Shown piece by piece: positions 14,653-22,168 of a stretch of DNA of 45,064 nt. Location: IMG/VR virus record IMGVR_UViG_3300047173_000128, positions 1 to 45,064 of that record. The stretch is one strand, 5' to 3'. The stretch is from a virus. The first letter of the stretch is position 1; the number at the start of each line of letters is the position of its first letter. The position numbers were made by a program, and so were the translations under genes. The notes beneath the pieces were generated by a model that saw only the letters and a list, made by a program, of their open reading frames with translations, was not told the DNA's origin and did no database searches.

Positions 14653-15243
14653 ATGGCACAAGTAGACGCGGCCACAAACAAGAGAGCGCCCGGCCGCCCG
14701 CGCACCGTCAACGACCCCAGCGCCGAGCGGTTCGGCAGGCACCGCGTCGAGCGCATCGAGCGGCTGGTCCCCTACGGCAACAATCCGCGCACCCACAGCC
14801 CGGCGCAGATCGCCCGGATCGCCGCCTCGATCGAGGCGTTCGGCTTCGTCAACCCGATCCTGGTCGACGGCAAGCGTGGCGTCATCGCCGGCCACGGTCG
14901 GCTGCTGGCGGCGCAGAAGCTGCGGATGGAGGCGGTGCCGGTGATCGAGCTGTCGCACCTGTCGGCGGCGCAGAAGCAGGCTTATGTCATCGCCGACAAC
15001 AAGCTGGCGCTCGATGCCGGCTGGGACGAGGAACTGCTGGTTCTGGAGCTGGGCGAGCTGCGCGACGCGGGCTTCGACCTGGGGCTGACCGGGTTCGACG
15101 GCCGCGAGCTGGACGCGCTGTTCGGCGAGGGCAACGAGGGGCTCACCGACCCGGACGAGGAGGAGACGGCGACCCTCTGCACGTGTCCCAAGTGCGGCCA
15201 CAGCCACAGCTTCGACGCTCAGCGCGCGAAGGCCGCGGCGTGA
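14653..15243 (+). CDS. ParB-like nuclease domain protein with zinc ribbon
   Basis: The 196-residue protein has a ParB N-terminal-type fold: RLVPYGNNPRTHSPAQIARI, FGFVNPILVDG, IAGHGRLLAAQKL, then a stretch seen in phage 'ParB plus DNA methylase' proteins (AYVIADNKLALDAGWDEELL). In those relatives a methyltransferase follows; here the protein ends instead with CTCPKCGHSH, a small zinc-ribbon-like tail. It could be a regulatory remnant or a stand-alone DNA-binding subunit. ATG 14653 has a weak GGAA upstream. It is preceded by 110 bp without genes. Confidence 0.7.
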   Translation: MAQVDAATNKRAPGRPRTVNDPSAERFGRHRVERIERLVPYGNNPRTHSPAQIARIAASIEAFGFVNPILVDGKRGVIAGHGRLLAAQKLRMEAVPVIELSHLSAAQKQAYVIADNKLALDAGWDEELLVLELGELRDAGFDLGLTGFDGRELDALFGEGNEGLTDPDEEETATLCTCPKCGHSHSFDAQRAKAAA

Positions 15244-15440
15244 GCGGCCATACGGTCCAGGCTGTCACGCACCTCCGGATTGTCCAGCGCCAGGTTCAGC
15301 AGCCGCCATGTCGGTTCAGGCACCTCGATCTGCCGGGCCAGATACCGCTGCACGGTGCGGACATCGACGCCCAGCAGCGACGCCAGTCCCCCGGTCGTCA
15401 ACCCGAGGGCGGTGCGGATCGCGGGCAGGTCGCGGATCAA
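15219..15440 (-). CDS. Small helix-turn-helix regulator
   Basis: The 73-residue XRE-type helix-turn-helix (LPAIRTALGLTTGGLASLLG, VDVRTVQRYLARQIEVP) would regulate transcription in this cluster. TTG 15440 is proposed because it overlaps the stop of the upstream membrane gene (TTGA) and starts close to the fold; a frame open to 15518 would overlap that gene by 82 bp. Its 3' end overlaps the ParB-like gene by 25 bp on the other strand. Confidence 0.6.
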   Translation of the reverse strand: MIRDLPAIRTALGLTTGGLASLLGVDVRTVQRYLARQIEVPEPTWRLLNLALDNPEVRDSLDRMAAHAAAFAR

Positions 15441-15688
15441 TGGAACAGCTTTGCGAAGGCAAACGCCGCCGCAAAGAGGGCCGCGCCCGTGCCCATACTG
15501 CTGATGACGATTACCCACGGCGCAAACCGCATCTCTTGCCGCTTCCGGTCGGCGTCGGCGCGGAGCTGGTCCTGCTGGATGCGGAACGTCTCGGCTTGCA
15601 CGCGCATCATGTCGTGCGAGGCGAGGGCTTGATCGATCTGGGCCATCTTCAGCCGCAAATCGAAATCGGGGACGGGTGTGTCGCTCAT
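15437..15688 (-). CDS. Small coiled-coil membrane protein
   Basis: The 83-residue protein begins MSDTPVPDFDLRLKMAQIDQ, continues as a charged helix and ends in one membrane segment (FAPWVIVISSMGTGAALFAA). It resembles the protein at 41395-41604 (MSDTPERDPIDLRAVIARID, one membrane segment), so the phage has two related copies. Holin- or spanin-like use in lysis or superinfection functions is possible. ATG 15688 begins at the conserved MSDTP; GGA lies about 10 bases upstream. Confidence 0.6.
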   Translation of the reverse strand: MSDTPVPDFDLRLKMAQIDQALASHDMMRVQAETFRIQQDQLRADADRKRQEMRFAPWVIVISSMGTGAALFAAAFAFAKLFH

Positions 15689-15774
15689 TGTTCGTGTCCG
15701 TTGGTCCGGCATGATCGCCGCGACACCAGAACGAATACGACGTATTGTCGCTTTCGTCCAGTCACAATCCTGCG

Positions 15775-15975
15775 TCACAGCGCCGGGTAAACCGCATCGG
15801 CCACAAGCTTGGCTGCGCGGGCTGTCTTGAAATCTGCGCCGCAGCACGGGCAGTACGCGATGACCGGTCGACCGTCACCCGGCCTGACGATCCAGACCGC
15901 CGACAGCGTCTTTGCCACCGTCATGGCAGCGTCGCGCCGGTTGCCCTCCCAGCCCGGAACATCATCTTCGTTCAT
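15775..15975 (-). CDS. Small protein with CxCC motif
   Basis: The 66-residue protein carries a C-terminal half with IAYCPCCGADFKTARAAKLV that may bind zinc. ATG 15975 is supported by an excellent ribosome site (GGGAGG, 6 bases upstream). Start region MNEDDVPGWEGNRRDAA. Family not recognised. It is the first gene of a leftward group with the two genes at 15437 and 15219. Confidence 0.6.
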   Translation of the reverse strand: MNEDDVPGWEGNRRDAAMTVAKTLSAVWIVRPGDGRPVIAYCPCCGADFKTARAAKLVADAVYPAL

Positions 15976-15989
15976 GTCGACCTCCCTGC

Positions 15990-16361
15990 ATGCCACTCGA
16001 TAGCACGACCGGCGCCAGCGTCAGGGCTGCGGCGCTCGAGTACCACGACGCCTCGGTCGGGCTGCGTGACGCCGAGGCGCGGCGCAAGAAGGCGACCGCG
16101 GCGGCGGTGAAGCTGGGCGTGCTGCCGGACCACGAGCGGTTCCCGCTGCCGGTCGGCACCTCCCAGGTGGTCTACGCCGATGGCCTGCTGGTGATCTCGG
16201 TCACCGTCCTGGAGCCGATCGCCGGCATTGACCACGCCGGCTATGTGGCCGATCTGCTGAAGGCCGGGGTGAAGCCGGCGCTGATCAGGCGGCTGGACAA
16301 GAAGCACCGGACGGAGACCCGCCCGGCGCATCGGTTCAGCAGCAGCCTCGTGACGACTTAG
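15990..16361 (+). CDS. Hypothetical protein upstream of terminase
   Basis: The 123-residue protein has an alternating helical start (ALEYHDASVGLRDAEARRKK) and a beta-rich middle (SQVVYADGLLVISVTVLEP). No family is recognised. It starts 14 bp from the divergent gene at 15975; no Shine-Dalgarno is seen because the region carries the complement of that gene's ribosome site. Confidence 0.5.
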   Translation: MPLDSTTGASVRAAALEYHDASVGLRDAEARRKKATAAAVKLGVLPDHERFPLPVGTSQVVYADGLLVISVTVLEPIAGIDHAGYVADLLKAGVKPALIRRLDKKHRTETRPAHRFSSSLVTT

Positions 16362-16376
16362 CGGGGGACGCGATCC

Positions 16377-16595
16377 TTGAGCATTCTGATCGTCGAAGAC
16401 GCGCTCGATGCCGACGTGGCCAGGGCCGACAGCGGCGGCTCGATCCGGCTGACCATCATGCGGCCGGACCGCCTCGGGCAGAGCAATGACATCGTCATCC
16501 GCCTGACGCCCGGGCAGGCGATGCTGCTGTCCGAACGCCTGAACGCTTATTCGGACGTGCTCGCCCACGCCCTCGCCAAGGCGCGCGATGGCTAG
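16377..16595 (+). CDS. Hypothetical protein, start of packaging operon
   Basis: The 72-residue protein (SILIVEDALDADVARADSGG, LTPGQAMLLSERLNAYSDVL) starts at TTG 16377, with GGGGGA 9 bases upstream supporting this start. Unknown function. It overlaps the small terminase by 8 bp, so it belongs to the packaging operon. Confidence 0.55.
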   Translation: MSILIVEDALDADVARADSGGSIRLTIMRPDRLGQSNDIVIRLTPGQAMLLSERLNAYSDVLAHALAKARDG

Positions 16596-16995
16596 GCCGC
16601 CCTACAAACCGACGGAACAGGATCGATTGACCGTCAGGGCGATGGTTGCAGGCGGGATCGATCAGACGTCGATCGCGCGCGTGATAGGCGTCACCAAGGA
16701 ACGGCCATTTGGCGGCGTCGATCAGAAGACCTTGCGCAAGCACTTCCGTCGCGAGCTCGATGCCGGCGCGCTGGAACTCAACGCCGCGGTCGTGGCGTCG
16801 CTGCACGTCATGGCGACCAAGGGCAAGAACGTGGCTGCTGCCATCTGGTGGACCAAGACGCGCATGGGCTGGCGCGAGGCGCCGCAGGAGCTGCAGCACA
16901 GCGGCGTCGACGGCGCCCCGATCGCGGTGGTCTACAGTTGGGCCGAGGCGGAGCAGCCGAAGCTGGCTGTCAGCAAACCGAGGCTCGTCGAATGA
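16588..16995 (+). CDS. Terminase small subunit (putative)
   Basis: The 135-residue protein has an N-terminal helix-turn-helix (PPYKPTEQDRLTVRAMVAGG, TSIARVIGV, KTLRKHFRREL) followed by a helical part. Its place directly before the large terminase, with a 4-bp overlap, is the standard position of the DNA-recognition subunit that starts packaging. An extra stretch (TKERPFGGVDQ) splits the helix-turn-helix compared with the HNH protein at 13961, which has the same motif without it. Confidence 0.75.
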   Translation: MARPPYKPTEQDRLTVRAMVAGGIDQTSIARVIGVTKERPFGGVDQKTLRKHFRRELDAGALELNAAVVASLHVMATKGKNVAAAIWWTKTRMGWREAPQELQHSGVDGAPIAVVYSWAEAEQPKLAVSKPRLVE

Positions 16996-18299
16996 GCCAC
17001 ATCCAGCGCGTCATCCTGCCGTTCGTGCCGCGTCCGTGGCAGGTGCCGCTGATCAACGATCCGGCGCCGCGCATCGTGGCCGTGGTCCACCGCCGCGCCG
17101 GCAAGTCGACGGCGCTGATGTGGATGGGGCTGAAGCGTGCGCTGATCGAGCGCAAACCGATGCCGCGTGTCGTGCATATCCTGCCGTACGGCGTGATGTG
17201 GCAGCGCACGGGTCTGTGGGACCAACTCGCACGCGCCGCCGAGTCGATCCCCGGCTCACTCATCAGGCGCTCCGAACTGGCGATCCGCCTGCCCAATGGC
17301 GGCATTTTCCAGGCCGGCGGTGCGGACCGGCCGGATTCGTGGCGAGGCGGCTACGCCGATCTCGTTACGGTCGATGAATACGACGACGTGCCACCGTCGC
17401 TGGTGCCGCTGGTGATCGAGCCGATGCTCGCCGACCGCGACGGCACCCTGGTGCGCAGCGGCACGCCGAAAGGACGGGGACTGTTGCAGGCCGCTTTCGA
17501 CCGCGCCGCCAAGGCGCCCGGCTACAGCACATACCTGCTGGACCACACCAGAACCGGCGCACTTTCAGATGAGGCGATCGAAAGGCTGCGGCACGAGATG
17601 GATGAAGCCGAGTTCGAACAGGAACTGAAATGTTCCTTCGAGTCGCCCAACTCCGGCAGCTACTACGGCAAGTGGATGGACGCGGCACAGCGCGAAGGTC
17701 GTATCTGCCGCGTGCTGTATGACCCCGCCATGCCGGTCTACACGAGCTGGGACCTGGGCATCAACGACGCCGGCGCCGTCTGGTGGTTCCAGATATCGCC
17801 GCGCGGCGAGTGGCGCTGGCTCAAATACTACGAGGATGTGAGCGTCGGCCTCGATACTTACGCGAAACTGGTGCTGGAGCAGCCATACGTCTATCGCCGG
17901 CATCTGCTGCCGCATGATGTCGAGGTGCGCGAACTCTCGCAGCAGGGCCGCTCGCGCCGGCAGTACCTGCTGGGCTTAGGTCTGCGGCCGATCCAGGTGG
18001 TGGCCGCGTCCAATCCCGCCGATCGGGTGTCGGCAGTGCGGATGATCCTGCCGAAGTCGTATTTCGATGCCGAGGGCTGCGAGGTCGGGATCAGGATGCT
18101 GCGGGCGTATCGCCGGCAGTGGAACGAGCAGATGGGCGTCTGGCGCAATGATCCGGTCCACGATGCCGCCTCGCACGGCGCGGACGCGTTCGGAACCGGC
18201 GTGCAGGGCGCAACCGATCCGCAGGACGAGAGGCCGCGTGCGGTGCAGCCGAAAGGCCCGGCCGAGCCGGCCAGCCCGCTGTCGTGGATGGGGCGATAG
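16992..18299 (+). CDS. terL: Terminase large subunit
   Basis: The 435-residue packaging motor has an ATPase domain with Walker A HRRAGKST (Lys38) and Walker B ADLVTVDEY (Asp128-Glu129), and an RNase H-like nuclease domain with Asp254 (YTSWDLGINDAG), HDVEVRE and the closing DAASHGADAF. It cuts concatemeric DNA and pumps it through the portal. Start ATG 16992 overlaps the small subunit stop (ATGA). The Pro-rich tail (residues ~405-435) is typical of variable ends. Confidence 0.92.
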   Translation: MSHIQRVILPFVPRPWQVPLINDPAPRIVAVVHRRAGKSTALMWMGLKRALIERKPMPRVVHILPYGVMWQRTGLWDQLARAAESIPGSLIRRSELAIRLPNGGIFQAGGADRPDSWRGGYADLVTVDEYDDVPPSLVPLVIEPMLADRDGTLVRSGTPKGRGLLQAAFDRAAKAPGYSTYLLDHTRTGALSDEAIERLRHEMDEAEFEQELKCSFESPNSGSYYGKWMDAAQREGRICRVLYDPAMPVYTSWDLGINDAGAVWWFQISPRGEWRWLKYYEDVSVGLDTYAKLVLEQPYVYRRHLLPHDVEVRELSQQGRSRRQYLLGLGLRPIQVVAASNPADRVSAVRMILPKSYFDAEGCEVGIRMLRAYRRQWNEQMGVWRNDPVHDAASHGADAFGTGVQGATDPQDERPRAVQPKGPAEPASPLSWMGR

Positions 18300-18302
18300 A
18301 CC

Positions 18303-20498
18303 GTGGCACGCGAAACCGATGACGACATCGTCAAGGAGGCGAAGGAGCGCTTCGACCGTGCCAAGGAATGGGAGTCAGAAGCGCGGGTCAACTTCATCGA
18401 CGACATGAAGTTCGCCAACGGCGACAGCGTGAATATGTGGCAGTGGAACAGCTCGGTTGCCGCCTCGCGGCAGGGCCGGCCGTGCCTGACCGTCAACAAG
18501 ACCCGCGTGCATAACCTGCAGATCGTCAACGACGCCCGCCAGAACAAGGCGGCGATCCGCATCAGTCCGACCGGCGACGATGCGACCTATGACGCGGCGA
18601 AGATCTTCGAGGGCGTTTGCCGGCACATCGAATACATCTCCCAGGCGACGCAGGCCTATGACACGGCGACCTACAACCAGGTCTACGGCGGCATCGGCTA
18701 CTGGCGGATCCTCACCGACTACGCGCACGACGACACCACAGACCAGGAGATCTTCATCCGCCGGATACCCGATCCGCTGTCAGTCTATCTCGATCCGGAC
18801 ATCCAGCAGTATGACGGTTCGGACGCGAAATGGGGCTTTGTCTTCTATGACATGACCAAGGAGGAGTTCAAATCGGCCTATCCGCGCCATGCCGAGAGCG
18901 GCGCCGATCCGGTCGGCGACCATCCGATCGGCAACACCGACGGCTGGAACGATGACGAGCACACCCGCGTCGCCGAGTATTACCGCGTCGGGGAAAAGAC
19001 CGACACGCTTCACATGATGCCGGACGGCAGCCACATCCGCGAAAGCGACCTGCCGGACGGCGGCATGGCGACGCTGGCCAAGGCTGGCGTTGTGCCGCTG
19101 CGCTCGCGCGAGATCAGCGAGCCGGAGGTCGAGTGGTTCCTGATCGGCGGTGACACCATCCTCGACCGCAAGCCATGGCCGGGCCGCTACATTCCGATCG
19201 TTCGGGTGCCGTGCGAGGAGACGGTGATCGAGAACAAGCTCGACCGCGTCTCGCACACCCGCCACCTGCGCGACGCGCAGCGGGCCTACAACTACTACGC
19301 CAGCCAGGCGGCGGAGTTCGTCGGCCTGCAGGGCAAGTCGCCGTTCATCTCGCCGGCCGCCGCGATCGAGGGGCGGCAAGGCGCCTGGGAGACCGCCAAC
19401 ACCGAGAACCACAGCGTGTTGACCTACAACCAGTTCGACGACATGGGCCGCGAAATCCGCGCGCCGGAGCGCTCGCAGCCGCCGGTGATGGCGCAGGCCT
19501 ATTTGGAGGGGATGAAGGTGGCGCAGGAGGAGATGATGCTCGCCTCCGGCCAGTATCAGGCGGTGATGGGCGAGCCGTCGAACGAGACCAGCGGCAAGGC
19601 GATCAACGCCAGGCAGCGCCAGGGCGACAACGCGACCTATCACGTCATCGATCACCTGGCCGGGGCGATCCGCTTCACCGGACGGATCCTGATCGACCTC
19701 ATCCCGAAGATCTACGACACCGAGCGGGTGATCACGATCATGGCGGAGAACGGCGATCAGTCGCAGATCCACATCGATCCGCACGCGCCGGCGGCGCACC
19801 AGACGGTGGCCGATCCGACCGCCGGGCCGCCCTCGCCCAACCCGCAGGGCCAGGCCGATCCGGCGCAGGCGCAGGCCGACGCGGTGAAGACGATCTGGAA
19901 CCCCAAGGTCGGCCGTTACGACGTCATCGCCGAGGTTGGTCCGGCGTACGCCACGCGGCGGGAAGAGGCATTCAACGCGTACAGCCAGATCCTGGCGCAG
20001 AACAAGGAATGGGCGGCGATCGTCGGCGATCTGATGATGAAGGCGGCGGACTTCCCTGGCGCCGACGAGATGGCGGAGCGGCTGCGCAACATGGTGCCGC
20101 CGCAGGCGCTGGGCGGTCCCTCGCAGCAGGTGATGCAGCTTCAACAGCAGTTGCAGGCGACGCATGCCAACGGCCAGGCGATCGCGCAGAAGGCCGATGC
20201 CGAGGTCGCGCGGCTGAAGGCCGAGCTGGTCATCGCGCAGGAGAGACTGAAGGATCAGGCCGGCGACCGGGCGATCAAGGACTACGAAAGCGAGACACGG
20301 CGCCTGGCCGCGGTCGGCGCCATCGATCCCGACAGCCTGAAATTGATCGTGCGCGAAATGGTCAGCCAGATGATCGGCATGCCGGCGTTGCCGGTGATGG
20401 CTGCTCACGCCGATGCCGAACAGGCGATGGCCCCGCCTGATCCGGCGACCACCAATGGCACCGGCCAGCCCGACCCGCAAGCCGCGCAAGGACCCTGA
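18303..20498 (+). CDS. Portal protein, P22-like
   Basis: The 731-residue protein is of P22 gp1-type length and sequence style: VNFIDDMKFANGDSVNMWQW, GRPCLTVNKTRVHNLQIVND, DARQNKAAIRISP, GIGYWRILTDYA, and a Gln/Pro-rich C-terminal region with coiled coil (about 640-700). It would form the dodecameric ring at one vertex through which DNA enters and leaves. GTG 18303 directly follows terL (3 bp gap). Confidence 0.9.
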   Translation: MARETDDDIVKEAKERFDRAKEWESEARVNFIDDMKFANGDSVNMWQWNSSVAASRQGRPCLTVNKTRVHNLQIVNDARQNKAAIRISPTGDDATYDAAKIFEGVCRHIEYISQATQAYDTATYNQVYGGIGYWRILTDYAHDDTTDQEIFIRRIPDPLSVYLDPDIQQYDGSDAKWGFVFYDMTKEEFKSAYPRHAESGADPVGDHPIGNTDGWNDDEHTRVAEYYRVGEKTDTLHMMPDGSHIRESDLPDGGMATLAKAGVVPLRSREISEPEVEWFLIGGDTILDRKPWPGRYIPIVRVPCEETVIENKLDRVSHTRHLRDAQRAYNYYASQAAEFVGLQGKSPFISPAAAIEGRQGAWETANTENHSVLTYNQFDDMGREIRAPERSQPPVMAQAYLEGMKVAQEEMMLASGQYQAVMGEPSNETSGKAINARQRQGDNATYHVIDHLAGAIRFTGRILIDLIPKIYDTERVITIMAENGDQSQIHIDPHAPAAHQTVADPTAGPPSPNPQGQADPAQAQADAVKTIWNPKVGRYDVIAEVGPAYATRREEAFNAYSQILAQNKEWAAIVGDLMMKAADFPGADEMAERLRNMVPPQALGGPSQQVMQLQQQLQATHANGQAIAQKADAEVARLKAELVIAQERLKDQAGDRAIKDYESETRRLAAVGAIDPDSLKLIVREMVSQMIGMPALPVMAAHADAEQAMAPPDPATTNGTGQPDPQAAQGP

Positions 20499-20501
20499 AC
20501 G

Positions 20502-20678
20502 ATGGAACTCCTGTTGATAGTGGTCGTGCTGTTCCTGCTGCTCGGCGGCGGCTGGGGCTATCGCACTGGCGGCACCGCATACTTCGGCTCGCCGCTGGGG
20601 CTGACCCTGATCGTCCTTCTGGTCCTGGTCCTGCTGGGTGGCTTCGTCGGCCCGCGCCTTGGCTACTACCACTATTGA
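20502..20678 (+). CDS. Tiny two-helix membrane protein
   Basis: The 58-residue protein has two hydrophobic segments (LLLIVVVLFLLLGGG and LGLTLIVLLVLVLLGG) around a short Gly/Tyr loop, similar in style to DUF3309-type proteins. Function in a phage head operon is unknown. ATG 20502 starts 3 bp after the portal stop. Confidence 0.6.
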   Translation: MELLLIVVVLFLLLGGGWGYRTGGTAYFGSPLGLTLIVLLVLVLLGGFVGPRLGYYHY

Positions 20679-20692
20679 AGGTGGAGATGACG

Positions 20693-20869
20693 ATGGCATC
20701 CGACGCCGAGATCGACCGCGCCGAGGCCATCGCCACGGCGCTGTTGGAAGATTTTGAACCGGATTACGCAATGATCGTCGCCGTGTCGGTCATCGCGCTG
20801 CTGGTCAAGCGGACCAACGGCGATCCGGCGTTCCTGGAGCTGGTGCGCAAGATGATCTTCGACGAATGA
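20693..20869 (+). CDS. Hypothetical protein, head operon
   Basis: The 58-residue protein (MASDAEIDRAEAIATALLED, VSVIALLVKRT, FLELVRKMIFDE) has a short hydrophobic helix in the middle. GGAG 6 bases upstream supports ATG 20693; ATG 20687 is nearly on top of the ribosome site. Unknown family. Confidence 0.5.
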   Translation: MASDAEIDRAEAIATALLEDFEPDYAMIVAVSVIALLVKRTNGDPAFLELVRKMIFDE

Positions 20870-20882
20870 GCGGCATGTGATC

Positions 20883-21149
20883 ATGGGCGCCATGCGCTAC
20901 GCCATAGTGTGGGACAAGGCTCAGGGCCGCGTGCTCTACGACCAGGGCTTGTCCTATGACGTCATGAGCCGGCGCCTGGGGGTCAGCCGGGCGAGTATCC
21001 ACCGCTATGCCGCGACCTACTGGCCGGCGCGAATGACCACAGGCGCACCGCACCGGCCGGCCGGGCAGGCCCCGGCGATGCCAAAAGCGAAGCCGCTTCG
21101 TCCCGGCGAGAGCACCTTGCCTGCGCTGCCCTCCTTGGAGGCCCCATGA
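20883..21149 (+). CDS. Small helix-turn-helix protein
   Basis: The 88-residue protein carries LYDQGLSYDVMSRRLGVSRA followed by SIHRYAATYWP, a helix-turn-helix like that of resolvase tails or phage sigma-like regulators, then a Pro-rich tail. It overlaps the scaffold gene start (ATGA). An in-frame GTG at 20877 is an alternative start. It could bind DNA during head gene expression or packaging. Confidence 0.55.
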   Translation: MGAMRYAIVWDKAQGRVLYDQGLSYDVMSRRLGVSRASIHRYAATYWPARMTTGAPHRPAGQAPAMPKAKPLRPGESTLPALPSLEAP

Positions 21150-21958
21150 GCGAGACCACGACACCCGCCGCGCCAGGCGAGGCCGCTGATGCGACCCCGC
21201 CCTACGTCCCGCAGCACGTCCTGTCATCGGAGGACGATCCGGAGCCGCAGGCCGAAACCGCGACCGGGGCCGCCGAAACCGAGACCGCGACCGAGGCTGA
21301 GACCGAAAAGCCGGCAAAGCCGGAGAAGACGCCGGAGGAGAAGGCCCGCGAGCGCGACAACCGGCGCTATGCGCAGGCGCAGGCCGCGCGCTACGCGGAG
21401 AAGGCGCGTGCCGACGCGGCCGAGGCGCAGCGCGCCGAGCTGGCGGAACGGCTGCGTCGCTACGAGCAGCCGGACCAGGCGCGGACGCCGCCCGCGCCGG
21501 ACATCGACCGCCTGGTCGAGGAACGCGCCGCGCGGCTGGTCGCCGAACGCGAGCACGCGACCAGGATCAGCGCCACGATCGGCGCCGGCAACAGCGAGTT
21601 CGGCCAGGCCGACTTCACCGAACGTTGCAACATCGTCTCCGACCTCGCCTCGCCGGAGCAGCGGGTCAGGCTGATGACCGTGGTTTCCGACATGGAGGAC
21701 GGCCACAAGGCGATCGCCGCGCTGGCGGACAATCCGATCGAGGCCGAACGGATCCTCGCCATGCCGCCGCACCGGATGGCGCTGGCGCTGGCCAAGCTGG
21801 CGACCAGCGCCCCCCCGCCCGCGGCTGCGGTCGCGCCATCTGCCGCGCCGGCACCGATCCGGCCGCCATCGGTCGGACGCGCGCGGGGCGAGCCTGATCC
21901 GTCGGCCGGGATGGATGAATATGTGAAATGGGAATCTAAGCAGCGGTGGCAGCGGTGA
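21146..21958 (+). CDS. Scaffold-like protein
   Basis: The 270-residue protein has an acidic low-complexity start (ETATGAAETETATEAETE), a long charged coiled coil (about 65-140) and a Pro/Ala-rich region before a short basic end (EYVKWESKQRWQR). Position between portal and coat and this composition fit a P22-type scaffold, whose basic C-terminal helix binds coat protein during procapsid assembly. The role is inferred from position and features. Confidence 0.7.
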   Translation: MSETTTPAAPGEAADATPPYVPQHVLSSEDDPEPQAETATGAAETETATEAETEKPAKPEKTPEEKARERDNRRYAQAQAARYAEKARADAAEAQRAELAERLRRYEQPDQARTPPAPDIDRLVEERAARLVAEREHATRISATIGAGNSEFGQADFTERCNIVSDLASPEQRVRLMTVVSDMEDGHKAIAALADNPIEAERILAMPPHRMALALAKLATSAPPPAAAVAPSAAPAPIRPPSVGRARGEPDPSAGMDEYVKWESKQRWQR

Positions 21959-22140
21959 GGAGTTGCCGGCGCTGCAGACACGCCTACCTGCTGGCGTAAA
22001 ATGCAGTTGTGGCTAAGGTCTAACGCCTACCTGTCGGCGCTAAACTCAGTGTGAAGTGCGTAAAGCTCCTGGCGTGGTGAGTAGCTTCCATTTCCGGCCA
22101 AGGAACGGTGTCGCCAAGACCGCTCGCGTGAGGCGATGAA
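21959..22140 (+). repeat. Structured leader with two repeated hairpins before coat gene
   Basis: A 210-bp gap separates scaffold and coat genes, while most head genes overlap or nearly touch. It contains two 43-bp-spaced copies of ACGCCTACCTG..GGCG..TAAA..CAGT (21979 and 22022). Each can fold with CGCC (21981-21984; 22024-22027) pairing GGCG (21993-21996; 22036-22039). The first also has an outer stem CTGCA (21972) / TGCAG (22002). A regulatory RNA or protein-binding leader for coat synthesis is possible. No coding frame is convincing here. Confidence 0.5.
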
Positions 22141-22163
22141 TATCCGTTTATCTTTGCAGGATA
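22141..22163 (+). promoter_or_regulatory. Hairpin hiding the coat ribosome site
   Basis: TATCC (22141-22145) can pair with GGATA (22159-22163). The latter contains most of the AGGA ribosome site 5-9 bases before ATG 22169. Weak, but placed to tune coat translation. Confidence 0.4.
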
Positions 22164-22168
22164 CTTAG

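Noticed and set aside
18780-20771. 663-codon frame on the minus strand
   Set aside because: It lies fully antisense to the clear portal gene; long reverse frames are expected in G/C-third-codon DNA and the product is low-complexity His/Arg/Val-rich.
21959-22168. Group I intron before the coat gene
   Set aside because: The region has repeated hairpins and an endonuclease nearby, but the coat protein starts intact and I cannot identify the conserved intron core.
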